Source of the DNA: Chromera velia
Taxonomy: Eukaryota > Sar > Chromeraceae
Direction: 5' to 3'
DNA: 35,294 nucleotides
Assembly: GCA_018398765.1 (NCBI GenBank)
Contig: JAHBMJ010000184.1
Coordinates: forward strand, 20,001 to 55,294
The notes under the pieces are model-generated. The model was not told the origin of the DNA, did no database searches, and saw nothing but the letters and a program-made list of their open reading frames with translations. Positions 1-9,381 of the stretch are shown piece after piece. Made by a program: the position numbers and the translations under genes. Every line of letters starts with the position of its first letter. The first letter of the stretch is position 1.

Positions 1-176
1 CAGAAAGAAGTTAGAGAGGCAGATGAGAGATGGAAGCTAATGAGAGATAGGAAATTTTCAATGGAAGGGGAATAGAGTTTGATAGACTGCAGAGGCTTTT
101 CCGGGTCCATCGTATTCTATTCAAAAGAAAGAGAGTTGCGTGGAAGAGAGCACAAGCTCGGAGGGTACAAGAAGAG

Positions 177-413
177 TTGTTAAAAGACCCGTTTGCTATT
201 TGGAGGAGAAAGAAAAAAGCTGCCTCAGCTGGGGGAGCCTCCCGTCCTTCTCCATGTGAGTTCTCGAATCATTGGGCAGGGGTGTTTGAAGACAAGAATG
301 AAGAGCCTCTCCCTTCCGCCCTCACACTTTCCCCTTCTCCTTTCCACCCTTCTATTTTGCCCTTGAAAGTTCTCTTTCCATCAAATCTCCTCTGCTCTAA
401 AGAAAATGAATAG
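177..413 (+). pseudogene. LINE ORF fragment upstream of the RT domain
   Basis: Open stretch beginning MLKDPFAIWRRKKKA and containing FSNHWAGVFED. This resembles the linker before the RT domain of many LINE ORF2 proteins, where a basic WRR(K/R) segment precedes a phrase of the type 'F..HF..VF'. It is in frame 3, whereas the RT domain is in frame 1, so at least one frameshift lies between about 413 and 547. The second half (from about 300) is Ser/Pro/Leu-rich and may be noncoding. No catalytic motif lies here; assignment rests on order and style. Confidence 0.4.
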
Positions 414-546
414 AAAGAAAGCCTCCAGCCTTAAAGGAATCTCCCCCGCTCAGCTTGACCTTTGTTTTACGCACTCGGCGCTCTCTTGTTTTTTACTTTT
501 TGTTTTGTTTAATTGTATGCAGATCTTTGCTTACTGGCCTCCCTCC

Positions 547-1632
547 TAGAATATGCTGCATATCTGCCCTGTCCCTAAAGGCCCTGCCTCTCCCTCTCCC
601 AATGAATGGAGGCGTATTCACGTTAATATCAATCCTTTCGCAAAACTTTTTGGTTTGCTGATGGACGGCTGTATGCGCTCTCAAGTTGAGCTTGACGTCA
701 GGCAGTTAGGTTTCAGATAAGGGGTGGGAACAAGGGAAGGGGTAGGCGCGCTTGTCTCTGCCATTTTCTCCTCTAAAAAGAAAAAGAAAGCTCTGCTGGC
801 AGGCTTTGTTGATTTCTCCAAAACCTTTGACACTGTGCCAAGAGGTAAGCTAATTTAAAAACTGAGAAGAGAAGGTGTGTGTGAGGCAGATGTGTGTATG
901 ATATGTGAAATGTATAGGGAGGTCTGGGGAAAGGTGGACGGGGACTCTTTGCATTTTCGGAAGGGCGCTGGGATAAAGCAAGGTGATGCTCTCTCTCCCA
1001 TTCTCTTTCTTATCTATATCAATGACCTTCTTCATGTGTGTTCAGTTAGTAAGAACGAGGGAGCCGTAGACAGAGAAGCAAAGGAAGCAGGATAGTCAGA
1101 CAGCAGAATGGGGGAAGGCAGCGTCGAGGAGCCCGAGAGAGAGCCCGAACCTGTCCTCCTTGACAACTGCATCTTAGGCAGTCTAGGGTATGCGGATGAT
1201 CTCTGTTTCCTTACTCATTCCGTCTCAGATCTGCAAAAGAAGTTTTCAGCCTTGGAAGGGTATTGCAAGGAATGGGGATTGACTGTGAACTTTAAAAAAA
1301 CGAAAATCTTGCGCCTGTCTGCCTTGGCTCTGGGGCAGTCTGCAGGTAGGGTCATGTATGATGGGAGAGAAGTTGAATGGACATCCGAATACAAATATCT
1401 GGGGTGTGTTTTCTTTGAAGGGGGGTGTTTGAACAAAACAATTGAGTCCCGTATTGCTTCTGCTTTACGTCGGGCTTTGAGAGGGGTAATTGGGTTGATT
1501 GCAAGCATAGGCCCGCTCAGCATTGACGCGCAGGTTACAGTCTTTAGAGCCTCCTGGACCCCCGTAGCGCTCTACTGCCTTGAATGTCTGCCAGTACGGG
1601 ATGCAGACCTGCTTGCTCTTGATGCTTTGTAG
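547..1632 (+). pseudogene. LINE reverse transcriptase, broken by in-frame stops
   Basis: All recognisable blocks lie in one frame. In order they are CPVPKGPASPSPNEWRRIHV (finger region), GFVDFSKTFDTVPRGKL (motif A with the first catalytic Asp), GAGIKQGDALSPILFLIYIN (motif B), LGYADDLCFL (motif C, the YADD box) and GLTVNFKKTKIL, followed by the thumb phrase YKYLGCVFF. After the last stop the frame continues as LWFARWCGH, another LINE-typical segment. In-frame stops sit at 547 (TAG), 718 (TAA), 856 (TAA), 1093 (TAG) and 1630 (TAG), with no frameshift between them. Function in life would be target-primed reverse transcription; this copy cannot make an intact protein. Confidence 0.85.
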
Positions 1633-1976
1633 CTTTGGTTTGCCCGTTGGTGTGGTCATTTGTCTGTTTGCAGCCTCCGCCTGCCCTCTCTTTGCATCCT
1701 TGGTCTTCTTCTCTGCAAAGCCCTTCTCTGCTTCCGCGTGGCTGACTGGTGGCACTCTCCTTCCATCACAACACACATTATTCCTGCAGCCATGTTGCAT
1801 GGCTAGAAGAATAACTGCTGCCAACAATTCACAAGGTCTATAGACAGGCTGCTTCGTTGAGCTGATCTGATTTCTGTCCGCTCGCTGAGGGTCGAGCCCA
1901 ATCTGTCTTCCCAACGTGGGCAGAATGGTCGTAGAGCACAAGGCAGCAGCTCACTTTAAATTTCTTTAAGGGCAAG

Positions 1977-2531
1977 GTGAGACAGACAGTTGCAAAGGAA
2001 TGCATGAAGGCTTCTGAGGATGATGGGCAATCTTCCTCTCACTTTCTCCTCCTTGCTAGACTCACCCCTCTGCAGTATGACTTCCCGTCCTCCTGCCGTA
2101 TGTTTGTCTTCCTCCTGTGCAGCAAGTCGTCCTCCAGTGTTCCTTCCACCTCTGCCCTTCCCTGTTCTGCCCTGTCGGTTACGGATGGCTCGATCTTTTC
2201 TTTTTTGCGCATGCTGATATACAACCCGATGGGCGGACAAGGTGGGCTGCCTGTTGGTTGCTCTGATAGAAAGCTGTGCACCTATAAAGCCTGCTGCCGG
2301 TGTATACATGATTTTATTCATCGGCTCTCTGTCTGCCCATGATGGACTGCCGAACAAGGCTTTTTACAGTGGTTGGCATTAATTCAATTAGACCGCTTCA
2401 CTTATTATGACTCACCCTTTGCATCTGTCTCCTTTTCTAATCTGGGGGTTCGCAAGTTCATCACATCGCTCTTGCGTTCTCAACCCTCTCTCTTCTTTAT
2501 GATTTCTCATCATATTGTAGTAAATGATTGA
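1977..2531 (+). pseudogene. Probable C-terminal part of the LINE ORF
   Basis: Frame 3 is open from 1977 to a TGA at 2340 and then again to the TGA at 2529-2531. The last part reads LDRFTYYDSPFASVSFSNLG followed by VRKFITSLLRSQPS, which has the look of a real protein end. It finishes about 110 bases before the (ATCA)n tail, as expected for the end of a LINE ORF. The earlier half is Ser/Cys-rich and not convincing by itself. I recognise no zinc knuckle or other domain. Assignment comes from position and the shared strand. Confidence 0.35.
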
Positions 2532-2613
2532 TTAGCTTAAGTTCGAATAACTGTCGTCCACTTAGCTTACAGCTGGCATAATTGAACAGACCCATGCATG
2601 TATACGCCGCCCG

Positions 2614-2675
2614 GGAGTTCTAACTCCACCCAGGGTTTGGCATCAATCAATCAATTAATCAATCAATCAATCAAT
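2614..2675 (+). repeat. 3' hairpin and (ATCA)n tail of the LINE
   Basis: The 14-base inverted repeat GGAGTTCTAACTCC (2614-2627) sits 15 bases before an (ATCA)n run with one interruption (2643-2675). A small hairpin followed by a short tandem tail is a common 3' end for non-LTR elements whose reverse transcriptase recognises its own RNA end. Confidence 0.5.
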
Positions 2676-3406
2676 TATAAAGAAGAAGAGACGTAAGATG
2701 GCAAAAACGGAATGGGATCGCGAAGGCTGCGATGCAGGCTTCCCACTGGCCTATACTATGTATGCATGAGAGGACACCAGCATGCATGCCTCATGGCAGC
2801 GCGCAGAGGGCCCGGGCCGGGCGTTGATCTGCGCGCCGCCGCATCTAAAAAGCCAAATAAGCCGAATCCGAACCACGATCTGAAGCCTTTTGTAGGTCTC
2901 CGTCCGTGGCCTCGACCGATCTGAACGACTTACGCCCTATGTATAGGGGCGGAGGCCATGACCGGGCCGCCCACCACCTATATATACGCGTTTAGATCCT
3001 TCAATCGGAAAAGTGTTCAGATCTGGGGAGATATGCTATAGCCGCGGTGCGGTACCAGCGGTTATACTGCTTCTGCCCCATTGTGGGCCGACCGTGGCAC
3101 ACAACCCATATAATTTTCATTCGTTCTCCCTTCCGGTCACCGTCCTCTCCTCACTGCCCTAGTCCAAGCTGAGCAGGCTCCCTCTTTGCTGATCGTCATC
3201 AACTTGTTACACTTCTTCATCCTGTTTAAAAAATTCTTTTTTTAAATTACTTTCCAATTTTTTTTTTTCCAGATTTTTTTTTTATTATCATATGTGCTAA
3301 CATATCTGCCTATGGGGATAGCGTGCCGAAGCGCGGAACCAATCAATCAATCAATCAATCAATCTTTTTATATATCAGGTACAGTTGCTTCTAAATAAGA
3401 TTAGAA
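2676..3406. other. Noncoding stretch with a second (AATC)n tail
   Basis: No believable reading frame. The first half is GC-rich (about 2690-3080); the second half becomes AT-rich with T-runs near 3236-3290. An (AATC)n run at 3341-3364 copies the tail type of the LINE before it, so this may be a second, heavily truncated retroelement or a SINE that borrows the same machinery. I see no tRNA-like A and B boxes. Confidence 0.3.
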
Positions 3407-3414
3407 GTGTCAGT
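3407..3414. repeat. 8-bp target-site duplication, left (hAT)
   Basis: GTGTCAGT immediately before the terminal repeat. The identical octamer follows the right end at 5652-5659. Eight-base duplications are the hallmark of hAT transposition. Confidence 0.9.
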
Positions 3415-3980
3415 TAGTGACCATGTTTGATTTGATTATATTTGATTTGATTTGATTTGATTTAAGCTTTAACCTCAAATATTTGATATTTGAGGTAAGA
3501 TTTGAGGTTAACCTCTTAGGGTTCCTCACTGAGTCACTGACTTACTGTCACTCTGATCATTTTTCTCATGACAATAGTTATCAGAACATTTCTGATGGGT
3601 GTTTCAAAAATTTAAGAAAATATATATAAAATTATAACTTATCAGTTCTGTAAAAAAAATATGCCTGTGTGGCAGTGTATATACACTAGTCACTGAGACT
3701 CACTCTAATACTAATAGAGATTAAGAATGTAAAATTGATAGATTTGAAATTGCATATGACTTTTTATTGATACGATAAAGTTAGAGCACGTACCAAAATT
3801 GAAGTGACAATCACTCAGCTTTAGGGTACTTCCTTTTCCTCTTCTTCATGATCACTTTCTTCAATGTAAATCGAATTGATCGGTGGTGGGAGCTGCTGAG
3901 AGCTTTTTCTCTGGCTTTTCGGCTTTCCAGGAGTGGGTGCTCCTGGGCTTCTATTCGGTTGCGGAGAGATGACAACGGGG

Positions 3981-4211
3981 CGTGGCCCATCCACTCTGGA
4001 AAAATTGGTAGGGGGTCTTCAGCTTGGGAATATTTGGTATTGAGGATTAGAGAAAATCAGCCTTCGATGGGTCAGATATTTTGATTTCAGCAGTGTTTTT
4101 TGCCTTATTTGAGCCTTTGTGGGAAAGTTTGGCAAGGGGGGGGCAAAAAAGGGAAAATTTGGCAGAGGTCTTAAAGTTTTGGTACCAAAAATTCCCGAGT
4201 GGATGGGCCGC
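3981..4211. mobile_element. Nested MITE (Mutator-like) inside the hAT
   Basis: A 231-bp segment with inverted ends. The left end carries GGCCCATCCACTCTGGAA and the right end, on the opposite strand, GGCCCATCCACTCGGGAA. The 9-bp direct repeat ACAACGGGG flanks it on both sides (3972-3980 and 4212-4220). Nine-base duplications suggest the Mutator superfamily. It carries no believable ORF. It must have entered after the hAT, just downstream of the hAT ORF stop. Confidence 0.7.
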
Positions 4212-4243
4212 ACAACGGGGTGAGACGGAGAACCGCACACACG

Positions 4244-5269
4244 TTAAACTTTGCTATTGCTGTTAGTGTTGGAACCGTCCTGTTTCTGGGCAGCTAAGCA
4301 TCCAGAGTTGGTAAGTTCGGCTACCCTCTGTGCCGCGCCGGGGCCGACAACAAGCCCCTTATGTTGGAGGTGAATATAGAGAGGTCGGTAGCCTTCCTCA
4401 CCTGGAGTGATGACTTTCTCAGGAGGGGGAAGTTTCCCCCCAGCCTTCTCAGCATTTGTGTCTGCGGCCGGCGCCTCCTTTAGTTTCAAATTGGTCCCCC
4501 CACCATGGTAGATTGTCGTCTCGGGATCCAAAAAAGAGGCTGAATCCATCTTAAAGTTCTCTGTTAGCCAATGGATTGTGATCGCCAGGAACCCTAACTT
4601 TCCTGAATGCGACCACATGTCGAGGGTGATCGACACTCGTCGGGTCGCTGCTTTTCTCAACCTGTCTTTGATTGACAGAATAATCTCGTTCTTCAGTGTT
4701 GGGAGCAGAAGTCTCTGCACCTTCCTCATAGACGGGAGATCGTAGCGGGGGTCCAGTGCCTTGACTAGCTTTCGCAATGCCTCGTTTTCTGTGAGATAAG
4801 GCCAGCCAGCACTGGCCAGAAAGTCAGTGGTCAGCATATTGCACTTGATTCTCTTCTCATGCGTTCCTGCATATGGTGCGACCACGGCTTCTGCTTCATC
4901 TTTGGTGGGGAAAAACGTTTGCACGTCAGGCTGCTTCGTCCCCCCCGCCCCCTCCGACAGCTTTTCCTGTCTTTCTTGGAGCAGCTGTACATGTTTGTCA
5001 GACGTGATCGTCAAGCCATGCTGATTGATGAGGTGGGTTTGAAAAGAACTGGTTGCCGCTGCTGCATACTCACAGCCACAAATAGTTTCTCCTTCCCCCT
5101 CGGCTCCTTGTATTTTTACCTGACACTGAATCACATTTGCCCCCTTTTGCACGGACCATATTTTTTTTGCGTATCCGGCTCTAAAAACAAATGCCTCCTT
5201 CTTCCCGTTCGACCCTGTCGGATTGTGTGACATGTCTTTACGGGGTGTAAAATGTTTGCAGACGCTCAA
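4244..5269 (-). pseudogene. hAT transposase, N-terminal part only
   Basis: An ORF of 341 residues encoding the front of a hAT-family transposase. Residues about 25-85 look like a BED-type zinc finger: a Cys pair around IQCQV and ICGCEY, then a QTHLINQH histidine pair. A phrase of the hAT core follows, with RRVSITLDMWSHSGKLGFLA and ITIHWL carrying the first catalytic Asp (DMW). After about residue 245 the match stops and the tail is Gly/Pro/Ala-rich. The remaining catalytic residues and the hATC dimerisation domain are missing; full-length relatives usually exceed 600 residues. A second Met at residue 13 is an alternative start. It may act as a DNA-binding remnant or simply be dead. Confidence 0.8.
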
Positions 5270-5651
5270 AAAGGGGGCCGTAAAAGATGTTCTAGCACCA
5301 GAAAAGTTAACACAGCTGTTCGGGAAAACGTTCAGCTGATCGGTTTACCTCTGTATGAAGTAAAAGGGGGTGAAACGTCAATTTCAGTGCAGCTCAAAAC
5401 GTTTTTTTTTGAGAGCAAACCATCAAGATTTAGGTTTTTTTATTTAAATCAGCATGCGTGACGGATCGGTACTTGCAAAAGTTTTTTCGGGACCTTCATA
5501 TTTGAGGTTGAAAGTCATATTGATCAAATATTTGATCATATTTGATAGGTCTTTAAACACTAGGTCCTCCCTGACTGGATATTTGATTTGAGCTTAAGCC
5601 CTACCTCAAATCAAATCAAATCAAATCAAATCAAATCAAACATGGTCACTA

Positions 5652-5659
5652 GTGTCAGT
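5652..5659. repeat. 8-bp target-site duplication, right (hAT)
   Basis: GTGTCAGT, identical to 3407-3414, directly after the right terminal repeat. Confidence 0.9.
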
Positions 5660-5774
5660 AGAAGTGATAACTTAGGATTAGGGTCACGATAAACGCTTGG
5701 CCCGCTGAGTCGCCGGTCTAGGCCGCTTCATCGCTACTACACTGTAGTAGATCAATCTACGTTCAGATTATCAA

Positions 5775-6312
5775 CTAAGACCGACAACATCCCTTGCGTT
5801 CCGTCACTGACAAGACGCTGGACGATTCCACCAGCCTGATGCCTGCCTCTTTGAGCTGTGCACACATTTTCTGAGACCCCTCTGGAAACACTCCCCTCAC
5901 CGCATCCTCAATCACAAAAGTCTCATACCCCAAGCGTGCCGCATCAAGAGCAGTGCTTCCAACGCAGTAGTCCATCGCCAGACCCACGCAATACACCGTC
6001 TTCACCCCCTTCTCCTTCAGGATCTTGTCAAGACCCGTGTCTTCAGGAGGAGACCCGAAACCCGAATACGAATCCACAGTCTTGTCCATGCCCTTTTGCA
6101 CAATGATGTCAGAGGCAGAACGGGTCATCTTGGGGTGGAACGCGGCGCCCACGGAGTGGGAAAGACAATGCACGGGCCAGAGCATCTGCTTGGTGCCTGA
6201 GTGTTCCAAGATGATCTCTGTGAACGCGTTCTGCCCTGGGTGATTGGCTGCGCACACCCACAAGGTGATCCGTCGATCGATCGATCGATCGATTAAGAGA
6301 GAGAGAGACACA

Positions 6313-6376
<64 letters not shown>

Positions 6377-7754
6377 AAAAGAAAGAGAGCAGGAAGGAAG
6401 GAAGGAAAGAAAGAAAGGGAGAAAGAAAGAAAGAAAAAGAAAGAAAGAGAGCAGGAAGGAAGGAAGGAAGGAAGGAAAGAAAGAAAGGGAGAAAGAAAGA
6501 AAGAAAGAAAGGAAGAAGGAAGGGAGGAAAGAAGGAAGGATCGAGGGAAGAAAAAAAAAACACAGAAAAAAAAGAAAGGAAGAACGAAGGGGGCAAGGAA
6601 AGGAGGAACGGAAGGAAGGAAGGAAAGAAGGAAGGGGGGAAGGAAAAAAACAAAGACAGAAAAGAAAGAAAGGAAAAAAGAAAAAAAGAAAGAGAGGAAA
6701 AAAGAAGAAAAGAAAGAAAGAAAGAAGGAAGGAAGGAAGGAAGGAAGGAAGGAAGGAAGGGGGGGAGGAAAGAAAGATAAAGACAGAAAAAGAGAAAAGG
6801 CAAGTGGCTACGTAGAAAGGAGGCAGACAGGGACACAAAGGTGCAGGTACAGATTCATGTTGTCTTTGAAGCAACCCTTGTGTGGACGGAGGGAGACAAA
6901 ACAACAAATATGTATTTTGCATCCACAGCATACTAAAAAGCCAAAGAGCAACTCATGAAACGAGTTCGCTCACGCTGTTCACGTCCCAAAATGGCCTCAG
7001 GCATTCCATTTTTCTGAATGCTGCCCCCCCAAACAAAAAAGGCAAAAGGAAAAACTGAAAGAATCATTGAAGATACAGATGGCAATACCTTTCAAAGGGA
7101 CAAAACAGTTATTGTCCGATTTCCACGTCTTTTCCTGACTCCCTCCCTTCCCTTCCTCCCACGTCTTTTCCTGACTCCCTCCCTTCCCTTCCTCCCACCG
7201 ACTTCAACGCCACGCCGAATGAAGGCGGTATGACAAGCAGAAGTTAGAAGAATTACCTGCAAAAGAGCTGCAAGCACATTGTAGTGGGGGAAATGAGGTA
7301 CGGTGCAGAGCGATAAATGTTCATCGGACGGCATACACACAATATCTCTTACAAGTTCAATAACAACATGAAGGAGATTGCACAATGGCCATTCACTGAC
7401 TGATTGACTGAGTGACTGACTAGACTGATGGATGGATGGATAAAAAAACGAATGAGCGAATGGGCGAACCAAGGAACGAACGAACAGACGAATAAAAAAA
7501 TGCAGCAAGAAGCAAAGGCGAGAACGAATGAAGAGAGAAACAAAGAGATGAAGAGGCGAAGTCTGAACTACAACTGACCAGTGGTCGACTGGGTGCCAAT
7601 CGCAGGTGAGGACGCAGAAATCGAATTTGCCGGACCCCTTCAGGTTGTTGATGATGCCGACGATCGCAGGCGAGTCCTTGACTGCCAGTGACCCATCAGG
7701 TTCACAAAAGTCGTTCTGGAGATCCACGACGATCAGAGCAGACTTGCCCGACAT
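5775..7754 (-). CDS. Nicotinamidase (isochorismatase-like hydrolase)
   Basis: Three exons: 7754-7579, 7267-7257 (11 nt) and 6247-5775 with a TAG stop. Joined they give 219 residues, the usual size for PncA/PNC1 enzymes. The enzyme converts nicotinamide to nicotinic acid plus ammonia, the first step of the deamidating NAD salvage route. Family features visible: catalytic Asp11 in VVDLQNDF, metal ligands Asp52 and His54 in CDWHP and His89 in WPVHC, catalytic Lys114 in VQKG, and the nucleophile Cys157 in DYCVGSTALDAA. There is no signal peptide, so a cytosolic location is likely. The microexon supplies the C-S-F-A part of the conserved block before NHPGQ; without it the frame is lost. Start is the first Met, directly before SGKSALIVVDLQ. 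Intron 2 holds a very long microsatellite. Confidence in family is very high; in-vivo splicing is inferred. Confidence 0.93.
6264..6780. repeat. Composite microsatellite in nicotinamidase intron 2
   Basis: From left: (GATC)n near 6272-6292, (AC)n near 6308-6330, (GA)n, then about 440 bases of GAAA and GGAA units. On the gene's strand this is a very long CTTT/CCTT tract followed by (GT)n, ending 17 bases before the exon 3 acceptor at 6248. It could serve as an oversized pyrimidine tract. Long frames across it are repeat artefacts. Confidence 0.95.
7123..7194. repeat. Two tandem 36-bp copies
   Basis: Two identical or near-identical 36-bp pyrimidine-rich units (7123-7158 and 7159-7194) within intron 2 of the nicotinamidase gene. 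No coding role is seen. Confidence 0.85.
7257..7267 (-). other. 11-nt microexon of the nicotinamidase gene
   Basis: On the minus strand the exon CTCTTTTGCAG is preceded by an acceptor ending CTTGCAG and followed by the donor GTAATT. Exon 1 ends with two bases of a codon (TG) and exon 3 begins with two (CC), so exactly 11 bases restore the frame and yield Cys-Ser-Phe-Ala-Ala, the conserved stretch after DWHPVDH. No other reading joins the two large exons. Confidence 0.85.
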
Positions 7755-8340
7755 GCTGAGAGAAGTCGATCAGTGCCGAGGAATCAACTTTCTGAAACTC
7801 AACAGACTGATAGACGGACAGTTGTCGACGCAAATCGAACCTTTCTTTATTCTCAAGAAGCCCAAATAGAAATCCGTTTGAAGAGGCAGTCTGACGCTTT
7901 CAGCCAGCAGTAAACAGCTTTCTTTAGGAACGTCTATATACTCTTGCAGTCTTGCCACAAAAAAAGGGGTCACTGGACGATGACTGGGGTCTTTGGGTCA
8001 AGAGAAAATGACGGTCTGTTGGACTTCACGATTTCCATATCGGGATCTTATGGGATTTTCAGACGGCTGCAGACAGAGACGCGCGGCCGACTTCAGAAAC
8101 CGCAATGCTCAAGACAAAACACGGTTTGTCTGGAAGGCATGCAGGAAAAGGGTGAATGAAATGGCTTGGAACAATGCAGACAGTCAGAATCGAAAGGGAT
8201 GTATATATACGTCTGGCCATGTCTGGCCAAGTTAATCGCGCGAACTCATACGAACTCTCATCTCACGGGCAGAATTGGGCAGATCATGGCAGATCTGGTG
8301 CATGATTCCGGTGTCGATATGGTGCCGATCCGTCTACGTA
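7755..8340. other. Upstream region of the nicotinamidase gene
   Basis: No believable gene on either strand; the short frames here are weak. It should contain the nicotinamidase promoter, but I see no TATA box or other clear core element at a convincing distance from 7754. Confidence 0.3.
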
Positions 8341-8610
8341 TCTGACGCACTCCGTGCGAATGGCCCGGAAAGCGAAATTTATTCGTGTTGCCCCTGCTTT
8401 AAATTTGGAAAGTGCCTCCTCAGCTGAATTGTCTTTCCGGGGCCGAGCTTGGCGTGCGTCAGATCTTCCTGTAAATCTGACGCACTCCGTGCAAACGGCC
8501 CGGAAAGCGAAATTTATTCTTGTTACCCCTGCTTTAAATTTGGAAAGTGCCTCCTCAGCTGAATTATCTTTCCGGGGCCGAGCTTGGCTGAATTATCTTC
8601 CTGTAAACGT
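8341..8610. repeat. Two tandem 135-bp units with internal stem
   Basis: Unit 1 is 8341-8475 and unit 2 is 8476-8610, nearly identical. Each begins TCTGACGCACTCCGTGC and holds an inverted repeat: GGCCCGGAAAG on the left and CTTTCCGGGGCC on the right (8362-8372 with 8433-8444; 8497-8507 with 8568-8579), with about 60 bases between arms. Related GGCCCGGAAAGCG sequences recur at about 8655-8685 (opposite orientation) and 11624-11658. A frame of 100 codons runs across it but reflects the repeat. Confidence 0.8.
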
Positions 8611-8719
8611 CGGACACAGCCATCCGTGTGGTCTGGGGGGGTGCAATTTTTGTTAAGTGCCCTCTCAGCTTCGCTTTCCGGGCCACGTCGAACGCAGCCA
8701 TCCATGTGGTCTGGGGGGT
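8609..8719. repeat. Short direct repeat pair, GTCG..CAGCCATCC type
   Basis: About 34 bases around CAGCCATCCGTGTGGTCTGG occur at 8609-8643 and again, slightly changed, at 8687-8719. Between them lies one copy of the GGCCCGGAAAGCG motif in inverted orientation. Confidence 0.65.
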
Positions 8720-8725
8720 GTACCA

Positions 8726-9380
8726 CGAGGCCATACCGAGAATGAACGCTGCGGGATAACCGCAACACTGCTCTTCGGGGCCATCTAACTGTTTTGATTA
8801 ATTTTTGACTTGGATGCATTGAACGGTCTATCTGCATGCATATATGTTTGCATGTGTTCTGTTTGAAAGTAGCGATGCTTCGTGTGGGTATGTATTCTCT
8901 GTCGTACCAATCAATCACCATGGCAAATGAAAGTGTGACAAGAGTACTTCAGAACATATGGGGTCCATACTACAAGAAGTCAACTGTTACAGTCAGACAC
9001 TCAAACAAACAGATTTAGATGAGCCAAAGCAGCATGTCCGTCTCCTCTGTCAACTGCATGCTCACACCACACAGCCAGGCAAGGGACCATTTTTTTCAGT
9101 CATAACTGCAAAGATCTGTGGTTCGGGCTGCTACAGTGCAGTGAGGAATGGGATAGGTAGGCAACGAAAGCAGCTGTGCATGCACAGACTGGTATTGCTC
9201 TCCGAGCGATTTTGGACTTTATGCATGCATGTGTATCCCTGCAGGCAGATAGTCCCCCACATAACTCTAAAAAGCCGGGTGGAGCCTCTGTTTGTGTGTT
9301 TGGTGGGTTTTTTCCCTGTATGTTCATGCATGCAGAGACAGTGCATCCACACAGACTGTAACCGTTTCTGACTGTTTGAC
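8726..9380. repeat. Long direct repeat R, copy 1
   Basis: About 655 bp, strongly similar over its whole length to 10865-11528. The copies differ by many substitutions and by small insertions and deletions whose lengths are not multiples of three. Frames open in one copy are broken in the other, so this looks noncoding. It ends exactly at the unresolved base at 9381. It contains four TGCATGCA palindromes. Confidence 0.9.
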
Positions 9381-9381
9381 N
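9381..9381. other. Unresolved base (n), possible assembly join
   Basis: A single n at the exact point where repeat R copy 1 ends. This may mark a contig join rather than a single uncalled base, so continuity across it should not be taken for granted. Confidence 0.8.

Larger units (their letters stand above)
1..2680 (+). mobile_element. Decayed LINE-type non-LTR retrotransposon
   Basis: Plus-strand remnant of a non-LTR retrotransposon. A pre-RT fragment (177-413), a reverse-transcriptase region in one frame (547 to about 1690) and a C-terminal stretch in another frame (1977-2531) lie in the expected order, followed by a short hairpin and an (ATCA)n tail at 2643-2675. The 5' end lies outside the window, so neither an endonuclease domain nor a target duplication can be checked. 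In-frame stops and a frame change show it is dead. RT motif content fits LINEs rather than LTR elements: no RNase H, integrase or LTR is seen. Confidence 0.75.
3415..5651. mobile_element. Non-autonomous hAT transposon with intact ends
   Basis: A 2,237-bp element bounded by perfect 23-bp terminal inverted repeats beginning TAGTGACCATGTTTGATT (3415-3437 and the complement of 5629-5651), with the 8-bp duplication GTGTCAGT on both sides. Inside each end are tandem TTTGA units, likely subterminal transposase-binding repeats. The only coding content is a minus-strand ORF for the N-terminal part of a hAT transposase. The C-terminal catalytic region and dimerisation domain are absent, so the copy needs a transposase from elsewhere. 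Identical target duplications argue for fairly recent insertion. A MITE is nested at 3981-4211. Confidence 0.9.

Noticed and set aside
6244-6931. Long open frames on both strands (Phe/Ser/Leu-rich or Lys/Glu/Arg-rich)
   Set aside because: They translate simple GAAA/GGAA repeats within an intron; no complexity, no family resemblance.
8958-9371. 137-codon frame within repeat R copy 1
   Set aside because: The second copy of the repeat breaks this frame with indels that are not multiples of three, so it is not under coding constraint.
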